Shown: positions 13,801 through 27,900 of the stretch, in pieces
Numbering within the stretch: the first letter of the stretch is position 1
Layout: every line of letters begins with the position of its first letter
From: Climacteris rufus
Taxonomy: Eukaryota > Chordata > Aves > Passeriformes > Climacteridae
Length of the DNA stretch: 64,000 nt
Direction of reading: 5' to 3'
Assembly: GCA_013398175.1 (NCBI GenBank)
Contig: VZRZ01000213.1
Coordinates: 599,271 to 663,270 of the forward strand
The notes under the pieces: generated by a model
The model's input: the letters and a program-made list of their open reading frames with translations, nothing else
Databases searched by the model: none
What the model was told of the DNA's origin: nothing
Translations under genes and position numbers: made by a program

Positions 13801-15217
13801 ATACATTTGAATGTTGACAGTGTGGTGTGATGTGTTACGCATAGAGATAGCAAATAATTGTGTTGTGTCAAAATATTGGGAAGAGTGTGATGTGTACACA
13901 GCAGTCAGAACTGAGAAACTGTGCTGCACACCCTTGACTCCCAACAAACAGGAAGAGTGATCTGATTTTGTTCCAATAAGGAGGGCTGCCATTTGAACAG
14001 GCAGATCTGGAGGCTACATTTCCATCACATCGTCCCTGGTTCACCCATTCCAGATGAATCGGGGCTGGGATTTGCTTCTGTGCTAGGAACACCATGCAGG
14101 AGGGGCACGGTGGACCTGACCCTCTGATCCCAGCTGGGCTCACTGGGATAAAAGTGTCTGTAAGGACCCCAAGCTGAGGCTGAAAGTGCATCTCCAGATG
14201 AGGCAGCTGAGAGACACTTTGTACTCAGTGGTGCTGGCTCCCGTCCCTCCACAGCTGCCTCCTTCACTCTCTTCAGGGGGTTACATTTCTGTGAGCTAAT
14301 TTAAGGAGAAAAGCCTTTTTAATCCGGTATCTTACAGACTCAGAGTATGTATATTTTTATATTTTGAATAAAATATGAATATTAAGCTCTTTAGGCAGGG
14401 ACTTTGTCTTCTGAGATCTCTTCAAAGCCCTTAGCATGCTGCTGGTATTACAGGTGTAAATACTACAAATAATATAATACGGTTTGGATCCCACAAATAT
14501 GTTTCATTGGGAATGAGCTTACAATGTGTGTCTCTATGTTGGGCAGAAAAGGCTCAGGAATGAGGAGGGCTTTCCCAGAAGTTAGTGCTGAGCCTTGACC
14601 TGGAAGAGATTGGGGTCAAGAATATGGTTTTCATTTAGGTTTCCTCATAGTTCATGAGGCTCCTCTTGCTTTGGTTCCACCAGTAAGAAAGGGATACCCT
14701 GCCCAAGGAACAAAAATGCAATTTAGCATACAGAGCACTCCTTTGAGAAGTGGACGAGAGCTGTTTAACCCTGCCAGATAACAATGTATAGTAGCTCGAG
14801 GCAGAAAGGGAGAATGAATTCCCTTACTAGATGAAGGTAAAGAGGGGGAAAGGACTTAAGGAAGTAAAACCTTTGTAGAAAATAATGTATTATTAACCGG
14901 AAAAGTAATTTAACAGAATGGTAATGTTCTCATACACTGAGCAAATCTAATACCAACTCTGCAAATTTAATAAAATCGCTGCAAAAGCAGAGAAGTTCAA
15001 TCTGAAGTGCACTCTTCTGAGGCTAAGGCCAGTGCCCATTAAGTACAATAGAAATTCTTCATCAGCTTCAATACCAGCCAGATCAGGTGTCCACTGGATT
15101 TGGATTGTCAGTGGTTGTTATTGTCTCTACAGAATAATCCACTCAAACTCGCCATAGTGATTAAAGTAACATCTAATTTCCACAACAATACAAGAAAATT
15201 CTCAATATACAATAATA
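10893..15217. other. Non-coding DNA, no gene seen
   Basis: Apart from the second copy of the 50-bp repeat at 11829-11878, I see no exon, RNA gene or recognisable repeat here. Open frames are short and without recognisable domains. A 16-base pyrimidine block (TCTCCCCCTATCTC core) occurs near 11975 and again near 12615, which is probably only shared low-complexity sequence. Confidence 0.6.
11829..11878 (+). repeat. Dispersed direct repeat, copy 2 of 2 (50 bp)
   Basis: This is the partner of 10418-10467, with eight mismatches in 50 positions and no gaps. The two copies start 1411 bp apart in direct orientation. Flanking bases do not match, so the shared unit appears to end abruptly on both sides. 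Confidence 0.6.
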
Positions 15218-15960
15218 CAATAGTTTAGATTGGAAAAAACCTTTAAGATCATCAAGTCCAACCATTAACTCAGCACTGCCAAATCCATCACTAAACCATG
15301 TCCCTACATGACACATCCACATGTCTTTTAAACCCTTCCAAGGGTGATGACTCAACCACTTCCCTGGGCAGCCTGTTCCAGGGCTTGACAATCCTTTTGG
15401 TGAAGGAATTTTTTCTAACAGCCATTCTAAACCTCTCCACACAACTTGAGGCCATTTCCTCTTCTCCTCTTGCTTGTTCCTTGGGAGAAGAGACCAGCCC
15501 CCACCCAGCTCTAATCTCCTTTCAGCAGATCATAGAAAGCAATAAATGTCCCACACACACACACACACACACACCCCCAGGCTCCGTTTCCCCAGGCTAA
15601 ACACCCCCAGCTCCCTCAGCTGCTCCTCACAGGGCTTGTGCTCCAGACCCCTTCCCAGCTCCATTGCCCTTCTCTGGACATGCCCCACCCCCTCAATATG
15701 TTTCTTGTAGTGAAGGACCCAAAACTGGACACAGCACTCAAGCTGTGGCCTCAGCAGTGCCAAGTACAGGGGAACAGTCACTGCCCTGGTCGTGCTGGCC
15801 ACACTATACAAGGTGAGATGCCATTGGCCTTCTTGGCCACCTCTGACTGGTGTTTGGCCAGCTGTTGACCAGTACTCCCAGGTCCTTTTCTGCCTGGCAT
15901 CTTTCCATGCCATAATCTGTGTAGAATTCAGCAGGCTGCAATGTACATGGAAAAGTCTGG
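15218..15960 (-). mobile_element. CR1 LINE remnant with the 3' end of the reverse-transcriptase ORF and 3' UTR
   Basis: The + strand starts with a CR1 3' tail in reverse complement (TTTAGATTGGAAAAAACC, then ATCATCAAGTCCAACC). It continues through the 3' UTR landmark CCCTGGGCAGCCTGTTCC into the end of ORF2. Translated on the minus strand, about 15600-15850 gives recognisable CR1 reverse-transcriptase C-terminal blocks: VPLYLALLRPQLECCVQFW, HYKKHIE, VQRRAMEL, then GLEHKPCEEQLRELG and VFSL. Upstream sense blocks around 15830-15900 (AGAAAAGGACCTGGGAGT) match the region before this. Homology fades beyond about 15910. The copy is 5'-truncated, interrupted by a CA microsatellite and full of substitutions, so it is inactive. 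It explains a 144-codon minus-strand open frame that should not be called a gene. Confidence 0.93.
15552..15574. repeat. (CA)n microsatellite inside the CR1 copy
   Basis: An uninterrupted CA dinucleotide run of about 11-12 units is followed by a C run. It sits inside the CR1 remnant, where the usual sequence would encode the residues after the LFSLEKRRLRG-type block. The CR1 sequence is disturbed at this point, so the repeat has probably expanded within, and replaced part of, the element. Confidence 0.9.
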
Positions 15961-18900
15961 CCACTCACTGATATTTCACCCAGCTATCTTGGTTTATCAC
16001 TTTTTGCAGGTCTCAGCAATGTCTCCCAGTTGAGTGTTCCATTAACTTTTTCACCTCTTATTTCTTAAAAAAGCCCAGAAGTAATCTTAATCCCCCTTAT
16101 CTTGCTATACTATTATCTTGCTGCATTCCTGGTGCCTTCACACAGAGACTTTGTGGGACTGTGTTTTTTCACTTAGCCCAGAACTGGCTTGGAGGAGGAC
16201 AGTGCAAAGAACTACTTGAACAAGCTAGAAATAGAAATTAAAGTCTTAGTTTGTGCCTGATTTTAATTCAGATCAGATTAGAGCAGGGTTTGTTTTACTG
16301 CATTTTCAGGGAAAGGAGCATTTTTCATTTGAGGTAGGAGATTGATTCCTATTAGGTCCTCCCTTTAGATTAGTCCCTTGGGTGATCCACACACTCTGGC
16401 CTTCTGGGACCAGCAATTAACCCAACCCTGTCAGCTCTGGAAAGAATCCCACCATGACATCAGTAGTGTCCTTTCCCCTGATGAACTCGGTGTCTGTAAT
16501 GAGAAAAGGAGATGTTAGATTGGCAACTGTTTAAATAAAAATGACCAGGAGGGAAAAGGTACAAAATCCACTTCCTTTAGCATGGCATTGAAGTAATTTT
16601 GTGGATCATACATTTGTAATAGCTTACTGTATTAGTACATGCAGTACAGAATCTCTCAAGTTCAAAGCAAGTCTCTCAGTTAATTGCTTCAAAAAGTGCA
16701 GTCCAAAAGTTATTGATCTATTTGTACAGATAAGCACCCCACATAGTTATCAGAATCAATGCAAACACTCAGGCAAAGATTCAATACAAATAATAATAAA
16801 TAAGTACAGACCCAGGAAATAGAAATGTACCACTTAAAACTAATTGAAATACTGACCCAAAGAATAGCTGTTTGTGTAAACTTCTGCAAAGACAATTCCA
16901 AGAAAGGGAAAGAGAGTGCAAAAAGTGGTAATTTCATAGGTGGAAGACAAGGGAAGAGACAAGCAGCATCCAGCTCAAAGGAGATGGGCAAGGACTAGGA
17001 AGTGGTGGAAGCAACACTGGATTTTTATTTCAATTATTTTTAATATATATGAATTTAAAACTACTTTATACAAAACAAGGTCTAATTTTGTACCCATGTT
17101 CTTCTTTGAGGTCAAGAGAAGTTTTGACATGAAACCTGTTTGTGTTTTGTTGAGCCATTTTTGTCTGCTTTGGTTGTCTCTGAAGCTGGCATGGGGCTGG
17201 GTCAGTCACCACCACTAGTCTTTAAAGTACATATCACTCAGTTCATCAGTTCAAGATTTCAGCTGATGACTGTATGGTAGGGTTTGGGTTGTGCCTATCC
17301 TGAAATCTTGAAATTATTTAAATTCTTCTTCTAGGCCTAATGATTTCCAGGAGCTCCAACTACTCTGTGCTGGGCACAGCAGTAAAGAGAGGCCATTCTC
17401 AGTCCTGAATAACTCACAGCATGCTCTAGTTTCATTTCAGGTGTGGTCCAGACAAAAATATACAGGTAGGTTCAGACCAAGTGTTGTCTCACCCAGTTCA
17501 GTGCATTACATCTGGTCCTATAAAGTAAATTCCAGTACTAAACAGCCCCACTGTGCTTGGCTTTAAATGAGGAATGGCAGCAGTGCAAAAAAGTTCACAA
17601 GGTGTACAATTTCATCTCATTCACTTAGTGTTAAGAGCTTGCATAAAAGCTACAATAATTACCAGCTGAAAAAAAATTGGTCTGGCCAGGAAGGCTGAGT
17701 CCTTCAGAAGAAATTAATCAGGTTTTGCCAGAAAGAGTTAAACCTTTCTTAAAACCAGGAAATAGGCTCCAGTGCAGTCCCAATGCAGTAGAACAGACAT
17801 ACATACCTTGTGCCTGTTTCTGAGCACATCAGATGTGAATCAGCACTGGCTCATCCCAGGTTGGCTCGTCGCAGCAACCAAGCACCTCCTCTCCCCATAG
17901 GCAGCCTGAGCACACCGGGAACCTGAACCAGCAGGAGTTTGGCACAAGGCTGAATATCAGAGCTCCCTGGTACAGCCACAGGGACACAGACAGAGCCAGG
18001 CATCTGCCATCTCTGCAGAGGTTACAGGGCACTTGTACCAGCCAACAAAGTGCTGCAGAAGTCAGTGCCCTGCTGGACACTGACCCAGAGCAGTAACAGC
18101 CAAGAGAACAGACCCAGGTGGTGGTGAGAAAGAACAGAATGGGGAGAGACAGCAAACACCAGGCAAATGGGAAAGAAAAAGAAAATCAGGAGTGACCTCA
18201 GGTTACCAAGCACAATATTTAAAAGAAACAGGGAAAATTATGTTCCCTTTGACAGAGAACATAATTAAATTTTGGAGCTTCTTGGCAAAAGGCCCAGTGA
18301 AGGTCAGAATGGAAGGTAGCTTAGGACAAAGGTTAGACCAGCTCTGAAACTTGCCAACCACAACATACCAGGAGGGTCCAAAAGATCCCACAGGCTGGTC
18401 ACAGCCCTCCTCACAGCTTGGTGCAAGTCAATCCATACCTGCTGTTCCTCACACCCATCCCCAACAGCAATCAGCAGGTGCTCAGCACTGAATGTGCTGG
18501 GCCTGGGCTTTTACCCAGCTCTTTAAATACCTTCCAGGTGGAAGAAGCAGAGGGCAGGTCGCAGGCTAATGTAATTCAGGTCCACTGAAATCACACCAGA
18601 CATCAGGATACTGAACACAATTCTGGAGGGTGGGAAATGCCACTGAGTTTCATACATGGTCCAAAGAACACTTAGGGAAAGAGAGAGAAAGGCTCAAAGT
18701 TTAAAAAGCATTTTGATAAAAAACCAAAATATTGTCAAAATGTCAATCAGAAGCCAAGATTTGGCCAGATCTGCACTTGTTTAACCTTCAGCATGAGATC
18801 AGGTCTCAATCCTTCTATTCTTGGTAACAGCTGATGAACACAGTGTAACAAGGTATTAATAAACATCTGCCCAACTCTTAGATTAATATGGAGAAGAATT

Positions 18901-21900
18901 AATGGAGGTCTTAGCACGTTCATATTTTCTAATTATGGCAGATGACTTTATTTATAGAAATAATAGAGAGAATGGAAATTGTCACTGACACCATGTCAAT
19001 ATATGTAACGAAATCCAGTCATTTAATTGCATTACATTTGGCTACAGAATCACATCAATAAAGACCCCTCCTTAGTAATAGCAGTTCAGTGGTCAGTACA
19101 TACTTTATGTTAGAAAGTTGTTAGGATTAATTTTTATTTTCAATGAATCATGAAGAAAATCAGTCCTCTCCATCCTGTGCCTCTGACCCTGAGAGGGACA
19201 GGGCTGGGGGCAAAGCTTTCCACCAGGAGAGGTGAAGGCCACTGTTCTTTGTGTAGCTGTCTGATTTCCATGCTCATTTCTGGACACACTTTGCTTCCAG
19301 TCCCCAAGGCATCCAGAATAATGAAATAGCATCCAAGCTGGGGTCTGTCCTGTTTCAGGTGTTGCTGGCCATGGCTAAGCCAGTTCATGCATCAGCTCTG
19401 CTTCCTGCAGCGCTCGCCTCTCTACTACAATAAAGTATCACCAGTGCTTCTGTGGGAATGATGACATACTACACCACTGAGATAAATAAAGCATAATGTT
19501 AAACCTTGATATGTTTATACCTCCTAAGAGAGGGGAAGGAGACCTATAAAACTCTACTAAAGGAGCCAGGGTTGTTCAGATCATTTGTAGCTTGATAGGT
19601 AAACCCTGCAGCCGCTTTTTATTTGGATGTGCTGGCACTGGTCTTAGAGAGCAGTTGGGGTTTAAGAAGGCTTTGGACTGACTGTGGCTGTTTCTTGAGG
19701 TTTTAAAGTACATTTAATAATGTTCAGTTCAGACAAGTAGCTAGGGAAGTTTGGACCTTTCCTCCCAGAAGCAAGGAAAAGTAAAACAAGGCTACAATTG
19801 TGGTGACAGATGGTCTGTTACACACAGAGCATTGCTAGTAATTTTGTTCCTTGTACATTGAAGAGGGAGATCTGGAATGATGCTGAAAAGCCAGGAAAGT
19901 CCTCTAGTTCTCTCTTGTTCTTCCAAAATGTGTTTCCTGATCCATTCTAGTCTTCCAAAGCTATCAGTCTGAATTAATGAAAACAGAACAAGGGAATGGT
20001 ACAATTTCTATTAATTATAGAGGCAGGTTTGTGCAATAAACAGAATTCATATCCCTACAGTGCTGCTTAAGTACCTATAATTCAGCTGCCCTGCTCACAA
20101 CTGCAGCATCTTCTTCACGTTGTTTTACAAATTAGCAAACCTGAAATCAGCAGCTGTGTACAGTGTGATGACATTTAGTTTAACTGCAGGGGATCTGATC
20201 TGCTGAAATCCACGGGTGGTCTTCCAAGTGCCGCTTTTTGCTGGGATTGAGTTACATCTCCCAAATTAAGTGCTCCTAGATCAGCTAAATGTTTTCCATA
20301 ACAGTGAAAATACAGACACTTAGGAAACAGCATCAGTCACTTATTGTAACTGCTGATACTCTTCCAGGTACTGCCAAGCTAACACTTGGGGGATGCTCTT
20401 TCAAAGACAAGCAGAAAGGGGGCCCAGGGCACTGCTGGAGCCAACCTGACCTTCCAGGTCAGCCAGTTGGTTTGTATTTACATCAGGGTACATGGAACAG
20501 GAACCCACACATGGGTATCTTTGGTCAGTGACTCATAATCCACTGGAATTTATTTTATGCATCAAAATCTGCAGAAACAGAACTGGATATGCTGTCTCCA
20601 AGTTGGCCTTTCCTCTCCCACCACCAGTATTGGTGTGCTCTGGGGGGACTGACAATAGCAGTGGGCTGGATGAGTATCTTCTGTCACATCAGACCAAGTC
20701 TGGGACTAGAGAGCCTCAGGAGGGCCTGGCTGCCAAAAGCACTGTTGCTCCAGCTGTGGTGAAGGAAGCAAGAGCTTTTGAAGTGGTGATAGACAAAAAG
20801 CAAAGTTGCTGGAGGCATAAAGGAAAGCTGGAGAGGTGCAGAACAATTGTCATTCTTGTTCCACTCCAGCTTTCCACTTTCCAGCTTAAATAAACTTTGC
20901 TTTTCTCTGCACTGAGTGAGAGGAAGCAAATTGCACATTCCCAGTTGGCAAATGTGTTTGATAGCAGAAATTCTGCTGCAAGCCGTTAACTTTGCACCAG
21001 CAAACTGGTCTGAATGGGAAGCACTCTGGTAAGTGAAACATTCCAGTAGCAACATTTTTCCAACCCCAGTAAGGTGCCAGTAGCAGGACATTTTGAATAA
21101 AAACGTGTGCTGATAGCAAATGACTCCACCAGGCTATAGAAAAAACAAAAAGGCACTTCTCTGAGCTATAGTGCAAAAGGTTGATTTTTTTAATCGACTA
21201 CTCACAGTGCTGCTGGTGTTACATTTTAAGCATCGGACTCAGGCAGTCAAGTGGAAAGGTGATAAAATCCTTGACTTTGATTGAATTTCCATTGTGGCAA
21301 AAGGTAAAAATAAATACAAACAGTGTAAAGAAATGAAAAAGCTACAATTGGATAAAATGTTCCATATCATTTTTTAAATCTGTACAGATACTGGAAAAAA
21401 AAACCCCTCTTTTTTGCCTTGCATGAAGGTCAAAAATCAGCTTTCAAACATTCTTTCAATAGGCGTTAGGTTTAAATACTGAACTGCCTGCAAGTTGAAG
21501 GAGCATATTTCTTCAATTACATCCAACATTACTGCAGCTGTTAGGATTTCCCAAGGGAGCACTGCAAACTGAAGGAATGCCTTTGCTGTGGTGCTGACAG
21601 GTTCTGTGGCATTGCTTTACCCCTTTGTTTGCTTCTGCATTTGGCTGCTGACCTCATTGGTGTAAATAAGAAGTGAATGAAGTACCCAGTCTCTTCTGAA
21701 GTACATATCAAATGTAAATGATAGATTTCATTAAGTTTGTACAGCAGCTTTAAAAGAAAGATTTTTAAAAAGCAGCTCTAGTGTAAGGAAGAGGAGCGGG
21801 TGGGAGTGAAAGTAACTTTTTCACCCTGTACAATAAAAATGTAGTCCCTATCACAGCAGCCTCGGATAATATTTCCTATAATTGAATTACTAGTATGAAA

Positions 21901-24900
21901 TCAATAAGGGATAACAGTCCTCTGAACACATTGGGAGGAAAACTACCAGCTTTTATTTACCTACTACACTGTGTCTCAGAGAGAAACACACACATTACAA
22001 CAGGGACAGCTCAAGGCATGAGCAGGGCATTAGCTGTTACCTTGACAAGTTTTCCTACAGGTATGTCTGCTTAAAATGATCCAAACAATTTGAAGAATTC
22101 AAATACCAGCTTTTAGGAGCAAGATAGTATCCTGAGAATATCTACGTATGAAAAATATTTTTGGTTATACTTACCTTAACAGCCTCCTCAGTCACAAACA
22201 CCCCTGTAAAGCATCTTTATAATGAAGATGGTCTTCAGAATTTCAAAGTCAATGTGACAATACAGCTTTTCTGCATTTTGATTCAAATATAGTTCACATG
22301 ATTACTGAGGCTCAGGGTTTCTTAAAAGAGATGGAGGCAGGAAAAACTTCCACAGACATATCAATTTGGGTGAAAATTAACATGTAATTGTTAAACTGTC
22401 CTAAAGAGCAGAGAATAGACATAACACATATGGTCTGATTTTCAGCATCTATTTCCTTGTTTAATTAATGGCAATATCAAATGCTTCTAAAAGCCTTTTG
22501 TTGTCTAGAAGAAGAAAGGTGGTGGCTGTCCCAGTGATGAACACTTAGAGAAAAGGGCCAGGGATGGTGACATGGTGCAGGCTGTATCTGTGATAATTAT
22601 TCAAGCAAATCCTGTCAGTGTGGCACTCAAGGGTAGGGGCAAGCTCTTGCTCTCTGGGCAGGTCTCTTATGTGTCTTCATTGCACATTTTAGCAGCCAGA
22701 ATCTGTTTTTAATCTCCCCTTTGACACCTGGTGTGTTAGGACGGTGAATTCTGCCTTGATCCTGACAGTTCTTGTCATTCAGCAATTGCTGGGTGGCCGC
22801 TGGCCATCACTGGCAGCACAGCCCATGACAAAGCCAGCAGTGTGTGGGGATGATCAGTCCCAGGGAGGTGCCACAGGGCTCTCTCCATACAGAGATGGGA
22901 TGTTCCTCTGGCTGGCGCTCCTTGATGGTGAGGAGTTTTGGGCCTACAGCAGATGGACCTCTCCCCACTTTGGGAGATCCTTCATACTCTAAGTGTTGAT
23001 CCCTTACAAAAAAATGAGCTTCCCTTAAGAGGGAAGGGAGAGGGGAGAGGGGGTGGTGCACAGAGCTGCGGAGAAAAGTGCAACCTTTTTCCCTGTAGGA
23101 AGGTACAACATGTGTGGACCTTGCACATCCATACACATGGACATGTGGCATGTCCTGACACCACCGCTGTGTAAAGCTGTGGGAGGTGGGTGGGAAGAAA
23201 CCCACACTCACTAAGCTGCCCACAGCCTTGCAGTTCTCCCCAGCAGCAGTGGGGATCAGGATGATGCTGAGATAATGGGTTTTGTAGAGTATGGAGACCT
23301 GAGTTAGGACCACTCCTGGATCTGCAGCATGCCCTGATCAGCACAGACAGACAGACATGGTCAGGTGAACCCACCAGTAGAGGACAAGCTGCTCGGTGCC
23401 AGACCTCTCACTGACTCTCCCAGAACGGCAATTCTCACTGGGTATTTTGCACTGGAACTTCAGTACCAGGATGGTTATCTTCCAGGAGCTACTACAAAAT
23501 AACTTCCCACCCAACAACTCAAATCTATTCCTACATCCTGACAATTTCAGTGTGTTGACAGCTCACAGCTTTGCTGCCACCAGTTCCTTAAGGCAGTTTT
23601 GCCCAGCACTGTTGAAAAGGAAAACATTCACTGTGCCCTGGGGGAAATGAAGCATGGAAGTCTCGTTATCACTGACAGAAGTTTTGCCTCTAATTCCCTA
23701 CCTGCTCTTCTGGAGGTTAACCTACAGTACTGGCATATCAACTTAAATGATAAATAAGGATTCCAAATAGAAAGCAACAAAATATTAGTCAGGTGGTGTC
23801 TGCAAAAATGTGGTGTGGATGCTTATGTTTCAAGAAAGAGAAATTATAGGACAAAATAATGTTATGTTACATTGATCGAGGGAAAATGCTATCACAGAAT
23901 AAGATGAAGTAATGGTCAAAACCAGAGGTTTTTTTTTTTTACTTTTAATCCATATAGGATCCTGCACAACTCTAACTTCCCATTCTTATTGTTGTGTTTA
24001 GCAGTTGAGTAAAATAGCACACAAGGCAAGAAATCTGTGAGGAGAGTAATAATGTGATGCATAGTGTTAACTCACTGGTTTTGGAAATATCCATTTATCT
24101 TGGTTAAATAAAAGCTTAGCCCAAGTACTAAGCCAAGTAATCATGATTAGGGAGAGAAAAAGACATTCACCTCCTTGGAAACTCAATACTTTTCAACAGT
24201 AATAGGACTGCAGTGACATTGTTCGAAGCTGGATGCTTGCAGTAATTAATATAAGTTATTGTCATATGAGGAATGGGAGCATCTGTGCCTGCTCCTACCA
24301 TTGTTTTCATTTCTAGACCAGTTATGACACCACAAATGCATTGGGTTTTTGTTTCAGGGACGTGGCCCCTTCACTGTTCAGCGTGCTCTGCTGGCCTTGG
24401 AGAAAGGCAGAGATTTTGTTCTTTCTTTTGGTTCAAAACTGCATAGAGGGCATATGTACACTGTTCTCCCCTAGAGAGGCTGTCCTTTTGTTCTTTCTCA
24501 CTATCTTTTTTCCTGACTCTCAAGAAAAATTGGTTTTATGTTAAAATTTATATTACAAGAACACATCTGTAAAGAAATTCATGAACTCCTGAGCTATTGT
24601 TTTCCAAGAGGATGACTCTTCATTGTCCAGCATATCATGCACTGGACTCGTCTGCAAAGCAGCTGCTGTAGAGCCTACACTGATTTTTGACCTCGGAGCT
24701 GATGCAGCACGGTGCTGAGCCCAGTGCAGCAGCCTTGTCTCAGCAGTCAATCGACTCCTCACCTCACCAGGTTTCCCATCCACCTCAAGCCACTGCTTTG
24801 TGCATTGCATTCCCATCTTGCTGCAACATGCAGTTGTTCCTACTCTTTCTTGTGAGGGCACATCACTACTCTCTTCTAGGTTGTGGTCCCTGTCTTTCTA

Positions 24901-27900
24901 ATACTCTTCCTTAATGTCACCCACTTAATTTCTAGCTTTCTCCCTGCCTTGCTCATCAGGCTGGATTTGATCTGTGTCCTAACCATGAAATTACTCTGTT
25001 AAAAAGGCTTCCTTCTTCTTGCACTGGAAATGGTTCTCTGGGGCATGTACCTGCCCTGTAGGAATTAGGATTTTGCACTGTTTTCCAAGTCAACCGTTGG
25101 CTTCTGTCCCTAATATATGACTTGGACATGCTTACCATCACTCCACAGACTATTACAGAAGATATCTGGTCATATATGAGCAGAGGTCCCCAACTGGTAA
25201 GCATTACCTTGCTGCATAATGTTTAGAGGTCATTAAAAATATGACTACCACACTATTCCCATAGAGCTGTTCTATTTTGCTGTGAATAGCAGAACTGCTC
25301 AACAGAGAGAAATCCCTTCCCTTCAGTTACTATCTTAATATTGAACTCATTGTTAAAACAACAGTTCCTCACCCCTAATCAGCAAAAAGCAATCAGGCAA
25401 AGCAAACAGGGATCTCCAGAGGACACACGCATGAGTTCAAAGGTGCACAGAGTTGTAGCCGTGTTGCACATGACTTAGACTCAAAAGACAAAAGGCAGCT
25501 GCACCTACAGAATTACATTTTAAAAATACAAGGACGAAAAACTTTAAATTCTGTGAAAATTATGTGAAATGTATGCAAGAAAAATATATGTCTAGAGCTT
25601 TTCTACAGCACTTGGGCACAATTTTTTTTTGTGACTGAGACAGCAATTGATCATATTCAACTAAGAGGGCTACAGATGGTGAAGTTTGTGTTCTGAAAGG
25701 ATGACAAGCCGCTGCAGAGTGCTTATGTTGCAAAATTTGCTCTTTTGTAATAAGACAAAGAGGAAAGATGCTCATGAGAACCAATCTGGGTGTTTGTTTT
25801 TACCAGAGAGTTGTTTATTTCACAGTTCCATGACTCAGTATGAGTAATATTGGGTATTATAACTGTCTTTCTCCATCAAGCACTTTCCTTAGTTTCGAGG
25901 GAGACAAGTACTTTCCACCCAATGTCTGTCATAACCAGGCTTCTAAGCTGATGTGTCAGGACTATTCACAACCTATCTGTAGACATTCCTCTGTGTTCAT
26001 AAGTCCTCCAGCAGTTCCAAGAGACCAGCTGAGATGGAACAGAACTGCCAGACAGCTGGAGACACAAACTCATGCTCCTCTTGTTACTCCAATCTAGCAG
26101 TCTCTGACATTTACATCTCAACTATCTGTTCCTTGCATATGTCAGCAGGTTTAATACAGCATTTTTCACTGACAGCCAGAGAAACTAAACCAGCACATGG
26201 TTAAGTAACTTGCTTGGATTTCCAGGCCACGTTTGGAAGGCTGATTCAGCACTCCTGGTCCTCTTCCCCGGACACTGTTTTGGATCAGATCTTTTAGGAA
26301 CTCGCCTGCACAAACACAGTGCAAAAGTGTTTGCCTGCAATGATGTAGCAGTTTTACACCAATGCTCAAAGCAGAGAGTCAGCCTGTTTACTGGGGGAGT
26401 GAAGCTGGAGCTCTTGTCTGAACCAGGGATGACACCAGGAAAGAACTTTTGCAAATTATGTCCTTGCTCTGCTCTGAGTCTCTGTGTCACACCTGTACCT
26501 TTGTATGGACAGATGCCTCTGGGCCATGGTCTTTAGCAGGATGTGACATGAGAAGTTGCAGCAGTGGCCTCATGCTGGTGCTGACTGCCCACCCCACAGC
26601 AGCACACACGTCCAGCCAGCTGCGCTCTGCTAGAGCCTCCTAAAAATTAACAAGACTAAATGCAGACTGCTGTATTTTACCACAGAAAATAAAGTCAAAC
26701 AACAGCTAAAACTGGGGACGAGGAAAAGGAGAGCAGAGAAGGCAAACCAAAGGCAACATAAGAGTTGTATTTATTTTCTAATCCCATCTCTTTTAGTGTC
26801 TGTGATGAGCACTGTAACTAAAGGAATCTAACTGAATTAGAATTTCAATATGTCCTGAGCAGATTGGAGCTGTTTCCATTCATGAGCAGCACGTCCCAGC
26901 TGTAATTGCCTGCTTGCTTATCCACATAGCTCTTTACAGCTAATCCAAATGCAGACTCAAAAATAAATAGTGCCAGAGCATTCACTTCCCGCTGGGCAGT
27001 AGTTTTAGCTCTCCTCTGCCTTTGCTTTGTTCCGGCTGGTGCTCTCCATGGCACGGGGACTGACTCAAAGGAGATAAAAGATGATTGACCCGCTCAAGGA
27101 ATTAGGTGACAGAAAAGCCACTCCTGCTGTATCTCCCCTGCCTGTTTGTGCTTTTCCTCTGGGTGCTGCTTTGCATCTGTTTATCTCTCTCTGCCCTCAC
27201 CTCTCTGCCCAGCCACATCACTCATGCAATGTGCTTCTCCTTCATGGCTTCCCTAAAAGCTGCTGGTGTCCTCTGTGTCCCCAGCAGCACATCACCCTTC
27301 CTCTCCCTGTGCCCTACCAACAAACACACCGTCAGGATTTTAGTGCTGGAGTGAAACTCTCTTCAGGGATATTTAAAAGCCATGTCCTTCTCAGATCAGC
27401 TCCTCTCTGGAGGGATGTGAATCTGAGGAACACTTGCACAAAGCTGGACAGGGTGTCCCCATGGATGAGACTTGGCACGACTACAAAGCAAGGCTCTTCC
27501 TTTGCTCTCTGATGTAGGAATCTGTACGTGTCTTGGCTCTCCCCGCTCCTTGCTGGGTGGAAGAAAATGGTTGTCCACCATATTTTAGGCTGTTTTTTCC
27601 ACTACAACCACCACAGACTTCCCATGAGCCTTCAACCAAGTCTCAGCATCCTCTGTGCCTGTCAATCCTCTCTAAAGCAGTGATGCCAACACCCTATTAT
27701 TTCACACCTTGGGGTGTAAATCTCAGGTCCCTGAAATGGCAGCAGTGAAAGGACACAGGAGTTAAGTCAGAAGCCACTTCACTTCAGCATAGTCAGAGGC
27801 ATTTGGCTCCCACTGTGCAACAAACTATTCTTAAATATAGACTTAATAGTATCCAAAAGAGCATCCTTTAAGATCCGGTCAAGTAGGTACCCACAAAAAC

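Noticed and set aside
15530..15964. 144-codon minus-strand open frame with reverse-transcriptase similarity
   Set aside because: It is part of a truncated CR1 LINE ending in a CA microsatellite, not a host gene.
22807..23313. 168-codon minus-strand open frame
   Set aside because: No domain or homology is recognisable and it overlaps other equally open frames, so it is probably chance.
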